From contig NZ_SAUN01000001.1 of the NCBI RefSeq assembly GCF_004011505.1, positions 7,095,501 to 7,159,500 of the forward strand: a stretch of DNA of 64,000 bases, in the 5' to 3' direction. How positions within the stretch are numbered: position 1 is the stretch's first letter; every line of letters begins with the position of its first letter. The stretch is from Nonomuraea polychroma (GTDB lineage: Bacteria > Actinomycetota > Actinomycetes > Streptosporangiales > Streptosporangiaceae). The translations under genes and the position numbers were made by a program. The notes under the pieces are model-generated. The model had not been told where the DNA came from and made no database searches. It saw only the letters and a list, made by a program, of their open reading frames with translations. This document shows positions 8,329 to 17,611 of this stretch, one piece after another.

Positions 8329-10569
8329 TCAGCGGACGTAGATGTCGGGCCTCGGCGGGGTGCTCATGCCGTTGCCGAGGAAGAAGCTGGGGTGTGGCGG
8401 CTGGTTGTAGGCGGTGTTCTGCCAGGCGATGGCGACGCGGTATTGGGCGTCGTGCATCAGGGTGTAGATGCGCCGGTCGGTCTGGCTGGTGGTGGCGTAG
8501 ATGCGCAGCGCGGCGTTGTCGTCCCGGGGCAGGATGATCTCCTCGCGCCAGTCGCCGAACAGGTCGCCGGACAGTGACGGCGTGGCCTTGGTGCCGTTGA
8601 TGGAGTGCGCGCCGGAGGCGGTGAGCAGGCGCGTGTCGCCGCTGGTGCCGTATTTGTCGACGTGGTTGCCGTCCAGCAGTTCCCGTACCGGGTCGGCGTC
8701 CCACCAGGCCAGGAAGTTATAGCTGCTGGGGTTGCGCCCGACACTGCCGCCGGAGGCGTTGAAGAGGCTGCCCAGGCCGGTGCCGGACCCCCAGAACTCG
8801 CCGCCGGCGTTGCCGGCGTGGATGTCCGCGGCCACGCCGCGAGCCGGGCCTTCGCAGCCGCAGGTGTTGTTCTTCTGCATGATGATCGAGCCGGTGTTGG
8901 CATCGCGCAGCGTGGCGGAGGCGCCGGAGCTCTGCTCGTGGATCATCCAGATCTCCTTGCCGGCACGGCTGGGCACGAAGTCTCCGACGTGCAGGGCGTC
9001 GCCGTGGGCGTAGAAGCTGGTGGTGTAGCGGCCGGTGCCGTTGGCGTTGATGGTCATGCCGCCGTAGATGATCTCGTCGGTGCCGTTGCCGTCGACGTCG
9101 GCGATGGACAGCGAGTGCGCGCCGCGGCCGGTCCACTGGCTGCCGGCGCTGCTGGAGTCGAACTTCCAGCGCCGGGTGAGCTGGCCGTCGCGGAAGTCCC
9201 AGGCGGCGATCGCGCTCTTGGCGTAGTAGCCGCGGCCCATGATGAGGCTGGGGCGCTGCCCGTCCAGGTACGCCGTACCGGCCAGGAACCGGTCGCCGCG
9301 GTTGCCGTAGTTGTCGCCCCAGTCGTTGATGTTGCCGCGGGCCGGCTCGAAGTTCACCGTGGACATGGCCGCGCCGGTGAGCCCGTTGAACATGGTCAGG
9401 TATTCGGGACCGGTGATGATGTAGCCGGAGGAGTTGCGGTGCAGGGCGCTGCCGTTGCCGATCACCTGTCCGGTGCCGGAGACGGTGCCGTCACCGGTCT
9501 TGACCGCCAGCTCGGCCCGGCCGTCGCCGTCGTAGTCGTAGACCTGGAACTGCGTGTAGTGCGCGCCGGCCCGGATGTTGCGGCCCAGGTCGATGCGCCA
9601 CAGCCGCTGGCCGTTGAGCCGGTACGCATCGATGTAGACATTGCTGGTGATGCCGGACTGGGAATTGTCCTTCTGGTCGCTGGGGTCCCACTTGAGGAAG
9701 ATCTCGTACTGGCCATCGCCGTCCGCGTCGCCGACGCTCGCGTCCCCGGCGGTGTAGTTGCTTCCCGGCCGGGAGATCGGCACGTCCAGGTAGTTGCCGC
9801 CGGCAAAGCGCAGCGACGGCTCGGACGCGGCCTGCTCCACCCCGTTCACGACCGCTCGGACGGTATAGGAGGCGTCCCCTGGCGCGCCGTTGTCCAGGTA
9901 GTTGGTGGCGCCGGTGAGAGGCGAGGAGTTCAGCTTGGTCGAGCCCCGGTAGAGGTTGAACCCGGTGCTGGCGCTCTCGGTGCCCAGCAGCCGCCAGGAC
10001 ACCAGGTTGCCCGTCCCGGAACGCACGCTGACCAGGCCGCGGTTGAGATCCTCCATCTGGCGGCCGGTCGGGGTTGGGCCGCCGCCCTGGTCCGTCTCCA
10101 AGTAGTCGATGTTGGCCAGGCCGTCGGCGGCGGTCGGGCTCAACCGGATGGTGTTGTCGCCGGCGTTCAGCGTGACGGTCAGCGTCTTGGTGACCCAGGT
10201 CGTCCAGGCGCCGGTGGGGTCGAACGCGCTGGCGGCATGTGCGACCGCGCCGTTGACCAGCACGTCCGCGGGACGGCTCGCGGTCCCGCCGTTGGCGTAC
10301 CGGATCGCGATGGTGGCATCGCCGGCCGCGGCCGCGGTCACGGTGAACTGTGCCGCCGCGCCGGCCGCGTTGTTGCCGTTGCAGAATCCGCTGCCGGAGA
10401 AGCCGGCGTGGTTCGACTCGATGAAGCCGTCGCACGTGGCCGGTGCGTTTTCCGCCTCGTAGCGGGTCACCGCCGCGGAGGCTTCCGCGGCCATGACGAG
10501 GCCTGCGGCGGCCATCGTCAGCGCGACGCCGGCGGACAGCAGCGCGGTGCGTGGTCTACGTAAGGACAT
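8329..10569 (-). CDS. CBM35-PL11 rhamnogalacturonan lyase
   Basis: Secreted rhamnogalacturonan lyase of 746 residues that cleaves the alternating rhamnose/galacturonate backbone by beta-elimination. Signal peptide about 1-32; CBM35 about 34-160. The PL11 domain starts at RQMEDLNRGLVSVRS and runs to the C-terminus as a beta-propeller with calcium-loop motifs DADGDGQYE, DYDGDGRAE and DVDGNGTDE. The family C-terminal signature LMHDAQYRVAIAWQNTAYNQ is intact. Start at 10569 follows GGAG. It is the only complete backbone-cleaving enzyme in the window; the second PL11 at 13967-15021 is decayed. Confidence 0.95.
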   Translation of the reverse strand: MSLRRPRTALLSAGVALTMAAAGLVMAAEASAAVTRYEAENAPATCDGFIESNHAGFSGSGFCNGNNAAGAAAQFTVTAAAAGDATIAIRYANGGTASRPADVLVNGAVAHAASAFDPTGAWTTWVTKTLTVTLNAGDNTIRLSPTAADGLANIDYLETDQGGGPTPTGRQMEDLNRGLVSVRSGTGNLVSWRLLGTESASTGFNLYRGSTKLNSSPLTGATNYLDNGAPGDASYTVRAVVNGVEQAASEPSLRFAGGNYLDVPISRPGSNYTAGDASVGDADGDGQYEIFLKWDPSDQKDNSQSGITSNVYIDAYRLNGQRLWRIDLGRNIRAGAHYTQFQVYDYDGDGRAELAVKTGDGTVSGTGQVIGNGSALHRNSSGYIITGPEYLTMFNGLTGAAMSTVNFEPARGNINDWGDNYGNRGDRFLAGTAYLDGQRPSLIMGRGYYAKSAIAAWDFRDGQLTRRWKFDSSSAGSQWTGRGAHSLSIADVDGNGTDEIIYGGMTINANGTGRYTTSFYAHGDALHVGDFVPSRAGKEIWMIHEQSSGASATLRDANTGSIIMQKNNTCGCEGPARGVAADIHAGNAGGEFWGSGTGLGSLFNASGGSVGRNPSSYNFLAWWDADPVRELLDGNHVDKYGTSGDTRLLTASGAHSINGTKATPSLSGDLFGDWREEIILPRDDNAALRIYATTSQTDRRIYTLMHDAQYRVAIAWQNTAYNQPPHPSFFLGNGMSTPPRPDIYVR

Positions 10570-10600
10570 GAGGGAACTCCAACAGGTAGGTCGGGGGTGG

Positions 10601-12106
10601 TTATCGCAGGTACGGCACCGGCGACAGGTTCAGCTCGCGCATGCGCTGCAGGACGAGCTTGGCCATCTCGTTGGCGCCGTGCGCGGAGAAGTGCGTGTTG
10701 TCATTCAGCTCGGTCAGGTAGAGCGCGGCCGAGGCGTTCGGGCCGAGCCCCTCCACCAGCGCCTCGCTCGCAGCGGTCAGGTCGATGAGCGACGTGTTCT
10801 GCGCGGCCGCCACCTGCCGCATCGTCGCCGGGAGATTGGCGCCCACACCGTTGACGTGCAGCGCCGTCGACGTCAGCGTGCCGTCGGCGGCGAACAGCCG
10901 ACGCACCGGAGGCGTGACCAGCACCGGCGTCCCACCCTGCGACCGCACCTGGGTCACCAGGCTGGTCAGGTTCGAGGCGAACGCCGAGGCCGTCGTCGAC
11001 TTGTCGTTGTGCCCGAACTGGATCAGCACCATGTCGCCGCTCCGGATCAGCGGCTTCATCGCGGGGAACAGCGCCGCGTTGGACAGGAAGCTGCCCGAGC
11101 TCTCGCCCGAGTCGCCGTAGTTGGCCACCGACAGGCCCAGCTTGAAGTACTGCGGGAGCTGCTGCCCCCACCCGGTGTACGGCGAGGCCGGCTGGTCGCA
11201 GACGGTCGAGTCGCCCGCGAGATACAGCACCGGCCCGCTCGCCGGGGCCAGCCCGATCCCGTTCAGCTTCGGCGTCTGCCCGGAAAAGACCAGGTCAAGC
11301 CCGGGCCTCCCGGTGCCGCCCTGCCCGGTCGGCTGCCCTTCCGGCTGGCGCACGTTCAGCGTGAACGAATACCGCGCATACGAGCCCGCCGCAGTCGATA
11401 CAGCAGGCAACACCGTACGGCGGGCCTCCGCCTGCACGCTGGTCACGCCCGGGCCGGCCGGGTCACCCAAGACCACGGTCACGTCGTAGTTGCCCGGCTG
11501 GACGTCGAAGTGGCAGGTGATCGGCGAGGTGCCGGTGCACCTGGAACGCAGTGCCGGATCCGGCTCCGGCCCCGGCGGGGTGCCGGTGTCGGTGCCGAAG
11601 ACCTTGAAGTCGGTGATACTCGCCCACGTCGACGCGGCGAGCCCGGTCACCGTGATCCGCACGTACCGCGCGGTCGCGGTGAAGGCGTCGCTCTGCACCT
11701 GGGCGGCGGTCGTGCTGGCCGTCCGGTCGGCCACCCGCGTCCAGGCCGTGCCGTCGGTGGAGACCGAGACGTGGTACCTGTAGGTGCGGGCGAACTCCCA
11801 GCGCACCTCGGTGCCACTCAGCGTCACCGCGCTTCCGAGGTCGACCTGCCACCAGTGGCCGGTCCTGCCGTCGGCGGCGCACCAGCGGGTGGCGGTGTCG
11901 CCGTCGTTGGCCAGGGACGGTCCGCGACCGGACTGGCTGGAGTCGGCAGTCGCGGCCTTGCCCAGCGCCAGATCCGTCACCGCTCCGGCCGGGGTCGCGA
12001 GCGGTACGGCCATCAGGCCCATCACGAGGGTGAGGAAGGCGAGAACGACGAGTCTCGAAGAACCCGGCGGTCCGGGCACGCGGCGACCTGACCGAGATGA
12101 GCCCAT
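10601..12106 (-). CDS. CBM32-CE12 rhamnogalacturonan acetylesterase
   Basis: Secreted acetylesterase of 501 residues. The start at 12106 (MGSSRSGRR) follows AGGAA and gives a signal peptide (about 1-41, ending PAGAV). Residues about 42-172 form an F5/8-type (CBM32) discoidin domain (LALGKAATADSS, WWQVDLG, RYVRITVTGL). Residues about 180-270 form a beta-sandwich often found ahead of CE12 (FDVQPGNYDVTVVLGD). The SGNH catalytic domain follows: YLAGDSTVCD, NYGDSGESSG, IQFGHNDKS and DNTHFSAHGA. It differs from the other CE12 in its N-terminal modules, so the two may address different acetyl positions or chain contexts. Upstream GH53 ends 73 bases away. Confidence 0.93.
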   Translation of the reverse strand: MGSSRSGRRVPGPPGSSRLVVLAFLTLVMGLMAVPLATPAGAVTDLALGKAATADSSQSGRGPSLANDGDTATRWCAADGRTGHWWQVDLGSAVTLSGTEVRWEFARTYRYHVSVSTDGTAWTRVADRTASTTAAQVQSDAFTATARYVRITVTGLAASTWASITDFKVFGTDTGTPPGPEPDPALRSRCTGTSPITCHFDVQPGNYDVTVVLGDPAGPGVTSVQAEARRTVLPAVSTAAGSYARYSFTLNVRQPEGQPTGQGGTGRPGLDLVFSGQTPKLNGIGLAPASGPVLYLAGDSTVCDQPASPYTGWGQQLPQYFKLGLSVANYGDSGESSGSFLSNAALFPAMKPLIRSGDMVLIQFGHNDKSTTASAFASNLTSLVTQVRSQGGTPVLVTPPVRRLFAADGTLTSTALHVNGVGANLPATMRQVAAAQNTSLIDLTAASEALVEGLGPNASAALYLTELNDNTHFSAHGANEMAKLVLQRMRELNLSPVPYLR

Positions 12107-12179
12107 GCTGATTCCTGCTTTCTCGTGAGGGCGGTGGAGACGGACGGCGGGTGCCGGGCAGGAGCTGCTTCGCTCCGGC

Positions 12180-13274
12180 CTACGGTGTCCACCGGACGTG
12201 GGGGTTGATGTGACCGGTCCAGTTGAAGACGGCCATGTTGTCCCACTCGTTACCGCTGCTCGCGATGTTCGCCGGGTCCCAGCCGTTGCCGGGCACGGCG
12301 TACCAGGTCGGCTCCCAGTAGAAGACCCCGATCGCACCCGCGTTACGAGCGGTGCTCTGCACCGCCGCGAACTGCGCGCCCTGCCCCTGCCAGGTCATCC
12401 GGTACCCCGAGCAGCCCGAGGTCACCACGTTGCGCGTGGAGTCGGCGTTGTCGGCGGTGAAGGGGTAGGCGGTCTCGGCGATCACCACGTCCTTGCCGTA
12501 CCGGGCCCGCATGTCGGCGATGACCGTGGACAGGTTGGACGTCGTGCCGTGCCACATGCAGTAGTACGACAGGGCGGTGATGTCCCAGGACACGCCCTTG
12601 GCCCGGATCCCGTCGTAGAACCTGCGGGCAGAGGACAGGCTCTCCGCCAATGCCGTGTGGATGATCACCTGGGTGCCGGGGTTGCACGCCTTGGTCGCGT
12701 TGTAACCGGCCTTGAGCAGGAGGCTCAGGTTCGTGAAGTCGTTGTTGGTCACCCTGCCGTCGTTCCACAGCATGCCGGTGTTGATCTCGTTGCCGATCTG
12801 GACGCTGTCCGGGACGGTGCCCTGCGCCTTGAGGCTGGTGCACACGTCGTAGGTGTAGTCGTAGACGTCGGTCTGCAGCTGGCTGATGCCGTGGCCGGCC
12901 CAGGCGGCCGGCTTGTACTGCTTGCCGGGGTCGGCCCAGGTGTCGGAGTAGTGGAAGTCGACCATCAGCTTCAACCCTTTGGCCTTGACCGCCCTGGCCT
13001 GCTGCAGCACCTTGGCCTTGTTGTTGTAGCCGCTGATCGGGTTGTTCCAGATCCGCAGGCGGGCGTAGTTGACGCCTACCCCCTTGAGGATGTCCAGCGG
13101 ATCTCGCTGCACGCCACCGGCGTCGTAGTACTTCGCGCCCAGGTCCAGCGCTCGTTGCAAGGAGGAGACGTCTGCGCCGAGCATGCTGAGCGATGCGGCG
13201 GCAGCGTGGGCTGGTTGCCCAACGGGGACGGTCGCGGCGGCGCATAACGCCAACGCCACCAAGATCCTTTTCAT
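12180..13274 (-). CDS. GH53 endo-beta-1,4-galactanase, single domain
   Basis: Secreted galactanase of 364 residues with signal peptide (about 1-24) and a bare GH53 barrel without a binding module. Acid/base Glu163 lies in VQIGNEINTG and nucleophile Glu267 in VVIAETAYP; RLRIWNNP and DFHYSDTWADPG are conserved. The start at 13274 follows GGAGGG. The barrel is close to that of the CBM35-GH53 at 3825-5327, suggesting duplication followed by gain or loss of the CBM. It is the first gene of the minus-strand operon. Confidence 0.95.
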   Translation of the reverse strand: MKRILVALALCAAATVPVGQPAHAAAASLSMLGADVSSLQRALDLGAKYYDAGGVQRDPLDILKGVGVNYARLRIWNNPISGYNNKAKVLQQARAVKAKGLKLMVDFHYSDTWADPGKQYKPAAWAGHGISQLQTDVYDYTYDVCTSLKAQGTVPDSVQIGNEINTGMLWNDGRVTNNDFTNLSLLLKAGYNATKACNPGTQVIIHTALAESLSSARRFYDGIRAKGVSWDITALSYYCMWHGTTSNLSTVIADMRARYGKDVVIAETAYPFTADNADSTRNVVTSGCSGYRMTWQGQGAQFAAVQSTARNAGAIGVFYWEPTWYAVPGNGWDPANIASSGNEWDNMAVFNWTGHINPHVRWTP

Positions 13275-13966
13275 GGGACCCTCCGATGGTCAGGACAGAG
13301 CTCAGAAAACGGGGATCAAAGCAGCTGCCGAGGCGGGCGGCGCGGCTGATCATGCACAGGGTTCGGCGCCGCCGGCCGGCCATTGGTTGACGGGCATGAC
13401 GGACAGACCGGCTGGCGCCCGGGCCCGGGGCACGAGTGGGTGGTCAGTCCGCTTGCGCCGTCCTGATGTCGCTGCGCCGGGAGCCGGCGTCGGCAGTCGC
13501 AGTCAGGCGGATGTCGTGTCGCCGCATGTTCTGCGGCGACGGGGGGTGACGGGGATCGGGTGCGAAGCCGCAGGCAGGGTGGGGGGCGAGGCCACGCGTC
13601 CTCCTCACAGGCTCGACGATGCTCTGTGAACGTGCACAGTAACGTACAGCATGCCTTGCTGAAAGGGCCCGTTCGAAATCCGAGGTACATGCGCCGCTAG
13701 CAAACACGCCGTCTCGATTGGCGGTAAAGACGTCGCAATCTGCACTGTGAACGCTCCCAGAGCGTTCCCGGCACACCCCGGATCGGCCTGAAAGTTTCAC
13801 GCGCCGGGACCGACGTCGCGGCAATGACGCGAGTGCTGCAAGCGCATCAGCGGCGGACGCCGTACCCGCGAACGCCACGCGAAGTCTTGACGCACCGATG
13901 TTAACGCTCCTACGCTCACAGTCGTTATATCGATTCAATTGGCTCCGACCCCCCTAGGAGCTTCCC
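13275..13966. promoter_or_regulatory. Divergent regulatory region of the pectin/galactan locus
   Basis: 692 bases separate the minus-strand operon from the plus-strand PL11 relic and GH53. I see no convincing gene; a 164-codon minus ORF here has no recognisable domain and is probably spurious. Candidate sites: a LacI-type palindrome at 13749-13767; a plus-strand promoter TTGACG (13887-13892), 18-base spacer, TACGCT (13911-13916); and for the minus operon a weak TTTCAG / 17 bases / TACTGT pair around 13633-13661. Confidence 0.5.
13749..13767. promoter_or_regulatory. Candidate LacI-family operator
   Basis: Perfect palindrome GAACGCTC-CCA-GAGCGTTC with eight-base arms. The GAACGCTC/GAGCGTTC form resembles operators of LacI-family sugar regulators in actinomycetes. 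Lying between the two divergent transcription units, it could repress both. A related half-site (TTAACGCTCC) lies inside the plus-strand promoter at 13901-13910. The regulator gene is not in the window. Confidence 0.6.
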
Positions 13967-15021
13967 GTGCGCCCCGCCCGCTTAGCCCATACAGTCGCGG
14001 CCGCCCTCGTGTGCGCTCTACCGGCCCCGCCCGCAGCCGCCGTACCCCACATCAAGATGGAGCGCCTCGACCGTGGCCTTGTCGCCACGACGACACCGAG
14101 AGGCGTCTTTCTGAGCTGGTGTTTGCTCGGGACGGAGGTGACCGGAGCAGGTCCGGGCGGGAGACTCGGCGCCGACTTCCGCGTCTACCGCGACGGCCGC
14201 CCGATCGCCACGGTCACCGACAGCACGAACTACCTCGACCCCGTCGGCACGCCCACCTTCCAGTACAGCGTCGCGCCGCCCTGGGGCCGTAGGAGCGCTC
14301 CCACCAGCGCTTTTCGTGAATCGTTTTACGACGTCCCTCTGCACAAACCGGCCGACGGCCTCACCCCGGCGGGCGAGGCCTACACCTACGCCGCCAACGA
14401 CATGAGCGTCGGCGACGCAAACGGTGACGGCCGCTCGGAGGTGATGCTGAAGACCGCTCCGGGCACCAGGGTCATCCGCTATGACGCCGCCGGAAACCCG
14501 AACCAGGAGCGGTTCGTCCACCATGCCGCAGCCGGGCTACGCGCACACCGACGACTACCGGCTGAGTGCCGCGGGCTACTTCGACCATGTTGTGGAGGTG
14601 TTCATGAAGTGGCACGAGCATCCCGAGGTGGTCGCCGGTCGCCGGCCCGCCATCCTGGAGCAAGCCTTCGGCATCACCCCGAGGCACAGCTACCCACTCT
14701 CCCGCCAGGTCGGCCACCCAGCTCGCCACCCGCTTCGTCGACATCTACGCACCCGCCCGCACCGGCAACAACCGCCTGCGGGAGTTCGCCGGCTTCGTCA
14801 TCACCGGCCCCAGATACCTGTCGGTCTTCGACCAAGGGCAACCCCGGCCTGATCGCCGACATCGGCTGACGAACCGCAAGCTGTACACCCTGATGCACGA
14901 TCCGCAGTACCGGGTCGAGATGGCCAGGCAGCAGACGGGCTACAACCAGCCCGCCTGCCCCAGCTTCTAGCTGGCCTCCGACCTCGACTGGGCCAAGGTC
15001 CCGGTACCGAAGATCCGATGA
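13967..15021 (+). pseudogene. Decayed PL11 rhamnogalacturonan lyase
   Basis: Starts as a good secreted PL11: signal peptide, then MERLDRGLVATTTPRGVFLS, a DANGDGRSE calcium loop and MLKTAPGTRVIRYDAAGNP to about codon 182. The frame then slips; the family sequence continues in other frames (YAHTDDYRLSAAGYFDHVV, HPEVVAGRRPAILEQAFGI, then RFVDIYAPARTGNNRLREF and YLSVFDQG). After SVFDQG several hundred family residues are missing, and the C-terminus reappears (NRKLYTLMHDPQYRVEM, then LASDLDWAKVPVPKIR), with an extra stop at 14968-14970. At least two frameshifts, one stop and one large deletion mean it cannot make an active lyase. It lacks the CBM35 of the intact PL11, so it was a different paralogue. 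Confidence 0.85.
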
Positions 15022-15184
15022 TCCGCTGCTGAGACGAGGGGCAACCCGGGGCGCTCGAATGTGGGACTGCTCCGGATTCGAAGAGGTACGGAGACTTCTT
15101 CCCCCACGCGCGGCCGCCCAGGTCGCCGTGTTCGCCGTGTTCGCCGGTCACAAGCCACTCGGGGACAGAGATGAGAAACAAGGA

Positions 15185-17548
15185 ATGACGCATCCCATCC
15201 GCAGGATATTAGGCATCACCACCGCAATCTCTCTGGCTTGCGGCGCAGCAGTATTCGGGCCGGCCCTCCCGGCCTCCGCACTCTACGGCGATGTGCAGAT
15301 CAAGCCGATCGAGAGCAACATCAGCGCCAAATCATGGGCCGGCGTCAAGGTCAGCAGCGGGGCGTCCACCGCCGACCTGGCGATCGACCAGGACGACCAG
15401 ACGGCGTGGATCGCCGAGGGCACACCTTCGAGCCAATGGCTGACGCTTGATCTCGGCGGGGCGTACGACAACGTGAGGAAAGTCCGGGTCGTCTTCCCGG
15501 ACCCGGGGGCGGTCTACCAGTACGTGATCGAGTCGTCAGCGAACGGCGCCGGCTGGCACGTCATCGCCGACCATTCGGCCAACCACCGACCAGGCCGCGG
15601 CTCGGTCGACCTCTTGACCCAGTCGGGGACAAGGTACGTACGGGTGAGGATCACGGGAACGTCGCCCGGCGCGACCGTGGGGATCAGTGAACTCAGCGTT
15701 TACAACTACCTGCGCGAGGAGTTGGTGCTCGGCTCCGACGCCTCCTGGGTCGACAACGACGTCGCCGAAGGGCGCAACTACTGGGTGAACCCCTTGGAGG
15801 CGGATCGAGGCGCGGGGCCGCACCTGCTCGACGTGCTCAAGGATCGTGGCTTCGAATACACCCGGCTGCGCATCTTCAACGAACCCCGCAGCGAGGGCAC
15901 GGGCGATCTGCTGGCCACGCCGTACCAGGGCCCGGAGCGATCGGCTGAGGTGGCCAAGTGGGTCAAGGCACGGAACATGGGCCTGGGCATCGACTTCCAC
16001 TACGCCGACTCGTGGGCCGATCCCTCGAAGCAACCCAAGCCGCGGGCCTGGGCCCAGCTCGAGTTCGGTGATCTGACCAAAGCGGTGTACGACTACACCT
16101 ACGCCTACATCGAGCGGCTGATCGAGCAGGGCACGACACCCGACAAGGTGGCCGTCGGCAACGAGATCGCGAACGGCTTCATGTTCGGCAGCGAGGCCGC
16201 GCTGGCCGGCGTGACCAACCCGGCGTACTTCCGGAACCAGCCAGAGATCTACCAGTCGCAACCCGGCGGCGGCCTGCTCTGGAACTACTGGCGCTCCACC
16301 GACCCGGACCAGCAGCGGCTGTACGACGAGGCGTGGGACCGCTTTGCCACGCTCTCCGCAGCGGGTATCCGCGCGGTCCGGGACGTGTCGGCCGCCCACG
16401 GCAAGGACATCAAGGTCGAGACGCACATCGTCACCAGCGGCATCGAGGGCAAGACGCTCGAGTTCTGGAACCAGTACCTGACCCGGATCAAGGCCAAGGG
16501 CGCCGACACGGACGTCATCGCCCACTCGTACTACCCGCAATGGCACGGGTCACCGGAGTACTACGAGTCCATCATCAACGCCGTGGCGGCAGCGCACCCC
16601 AAGTACAAGATCGAGGTTGCCGAGACGTCGTACCCGGCCTCGGGTGGCGGAGGAACCCCGCTTCCCAACTCGCCGTATCCGCGAACCGTCCAGGGGCAGG
16701 CGGACGCCCTGCAGCGCGTGTTCCAGATCGCCAACGACATCCCGAACAACCAGGGACTGGGCGTGCTGGCGTGGGAGCCGGCGAGATGGGAATCCTTGTT
16801 CCGCGCTGTTCCCGGAATGACGCGTACGTATGAGCCGAACGCGTCGATCGATGTCTTCACCAAGAGTCACGCATCGCACGTGGTGGAGGACACCGTGTAC
16901 TCGGCCGTACTGGTCGGCGACGAAATCGCTCTACCGGATTCGGTGCGGGTGCTGACCACGGCGGATGGTTCGACCAAGCCGGCCCCGGTGGTGTGGGACG
17001 CGGTACCGGACGGCGGAACCAGTGCGGCCGGCCGGCTCACGATCCGCGGTTCCACTACGTTCGGATCGGTGACGGCGGTGGTCGACGTGGTCGATGCGTA
17101 CGCCGGCCTTCACTGCGACCGGACGATCACCGGCCAGTACTCCGGGCAGCTGAAGGTGACCGGCGGCGTGACGTGCCTGGACGGAGCGACGATGTCGGGT
17201 CCGGTGTCGGTGCAGGCCGGAGCCTCACTGCAGGTGAACGACGCGGTGATCAGTGGCCGGGTGAACGCGGAAGGCGCTGGTACCGTCGTGGTCTGCGGCA
17301 CCCAGATCTTCGGCCCGGTGAGCGTATCCGGGGGTTCGTCGGTGACCTTCGGCAACCCACGGCTGGGTTGTGCCCGGAACACGATCATCGGTCGGTTGGC
17401 GGTGACCGGGACGCAATGGTGGAACGTGATCGCCGGGAACGCGGTCAACGGCCCGTTGTCGTGCAGCAACAACGCCGTACCGCCCGTGAACAACGGATTC
17501 ACCAACGCCGTGACGGGCCCGAAGTCAGGACAATGCAGCACGCTGTAG
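15185..17548 (+). CDS. CBM32-GH53 galactanase with Ig-like and C-terminal beta module
   Basis: Large secreted galactanase, 787 residues. The start at 15185 (MTHPIRR) gives a signal peptide ending PASA (about 31). AAGGA sits unusually close to the ATG, so the exact start is uncertain. Residues about 38-176 are an F5/8-type CBM32. GH53 runs about 180-560 with acid/base Glu327 (AVGNEIANG) and nucleophile Glu480 (IEVAETSYP), and a longer loop than the other two GH53s. A bacterial Ig-like domain follows (about 600-665, VRVLTTADGSTKPAPVVW). A roughly 110-residue C-terminal beta module with regularly spaced Val/Gly and three Cys comes last. Divergent from the main operon and downstream of the broken PL11, so it probably uses the promoter at 13887-13916. 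Confidence 0.92.
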   Translation: MTHPIRRILGITTAISLACGAAVFGPALPASALYGDVQIKPIESNISAKSWAGVKVSSGASTADLAIDQDDQTAWIAEGTPSSQWLTLDLGGAYDNVRKVRVVFPDPGAVYQYVIESSANGAGWHVIADHSANHRPGRGSVDLLTQSGTRYVRVRITGTSPGATVGISELSVYNYLREELVLGSDASWVDNDVAEGRNYWVNPLEADRGAGPHLLDVLKDRGFEYTRLRIFNEPRSEGTGDLLATPYQGPERSAEVAKWVKARNMGLGIDFHYADSWADPSKQPKPRAWAQLEFGDLTKAVYDYTYAYIERLIEQGTTPDKVAVGNEIANGFMFGSEAALAGVTNPAYFRNQPEIYQSQPGGGLLWNYWRSTDPDQQRLYDEAWDRFATLSAAGIRAVRDVSAAHGKDIKVETHIVTSGIEGKTLEFWNQYLTRIKAKGADTDVIAHSYYPQWHGSPEYYESIINAVAAAHPKYKIEVAETSYPASGGGGTPLPNSPYPRTVQGQADALQRVFQIANDIPNNQGLGVLAWEPARWESLFRAVPGMTRTYEPNASIDVFTKSHASHVVEDTVYSAVLVGDEIALPDSVRVLTTADGSTKPAPVVWDAVPDGGTSAAGRLTIRGSTTFGSVTAVVDVVDAYAGLHCDRTITGQYSGQLKVTGGVTCLDGATMSGPVSVQAGASLQVNDAVISGRVNAEGAGTVVVCGTQIFGPVSVSGGSSVTFGNPRLGCARNTIIGRLAVTGTQWWNVIAGNAVNGPLSCSNNAVPPVNNGFTNAVTGPKSGQCSTL

Positions 17549-17611
17549 CGATCAACGGCCACCGCGCCTTCATCGCCCGCCGCCGAGCATGCGCCCCAGC
17601 GACGAATACCG

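Noticed and set aside
13444..13938. A 164-codon minus ORF in the divergent regulatory region.
   Set aside because: No recognisable domain, high Arg content, and it overlaps the predicted operator and promoters.
793..17113. Long ORFs antisense or out of frame to the glycoside hydrolase genes (for example 2296-3669 plus, 6817-8205 plus, 8605-10563 plus, 15536-16546 minus).
   Set aside because: They are GC-rich mirror frames of well-supported genes, have Arg/Ala/Gly/Pro-biased composition, and show no domain or start signals.
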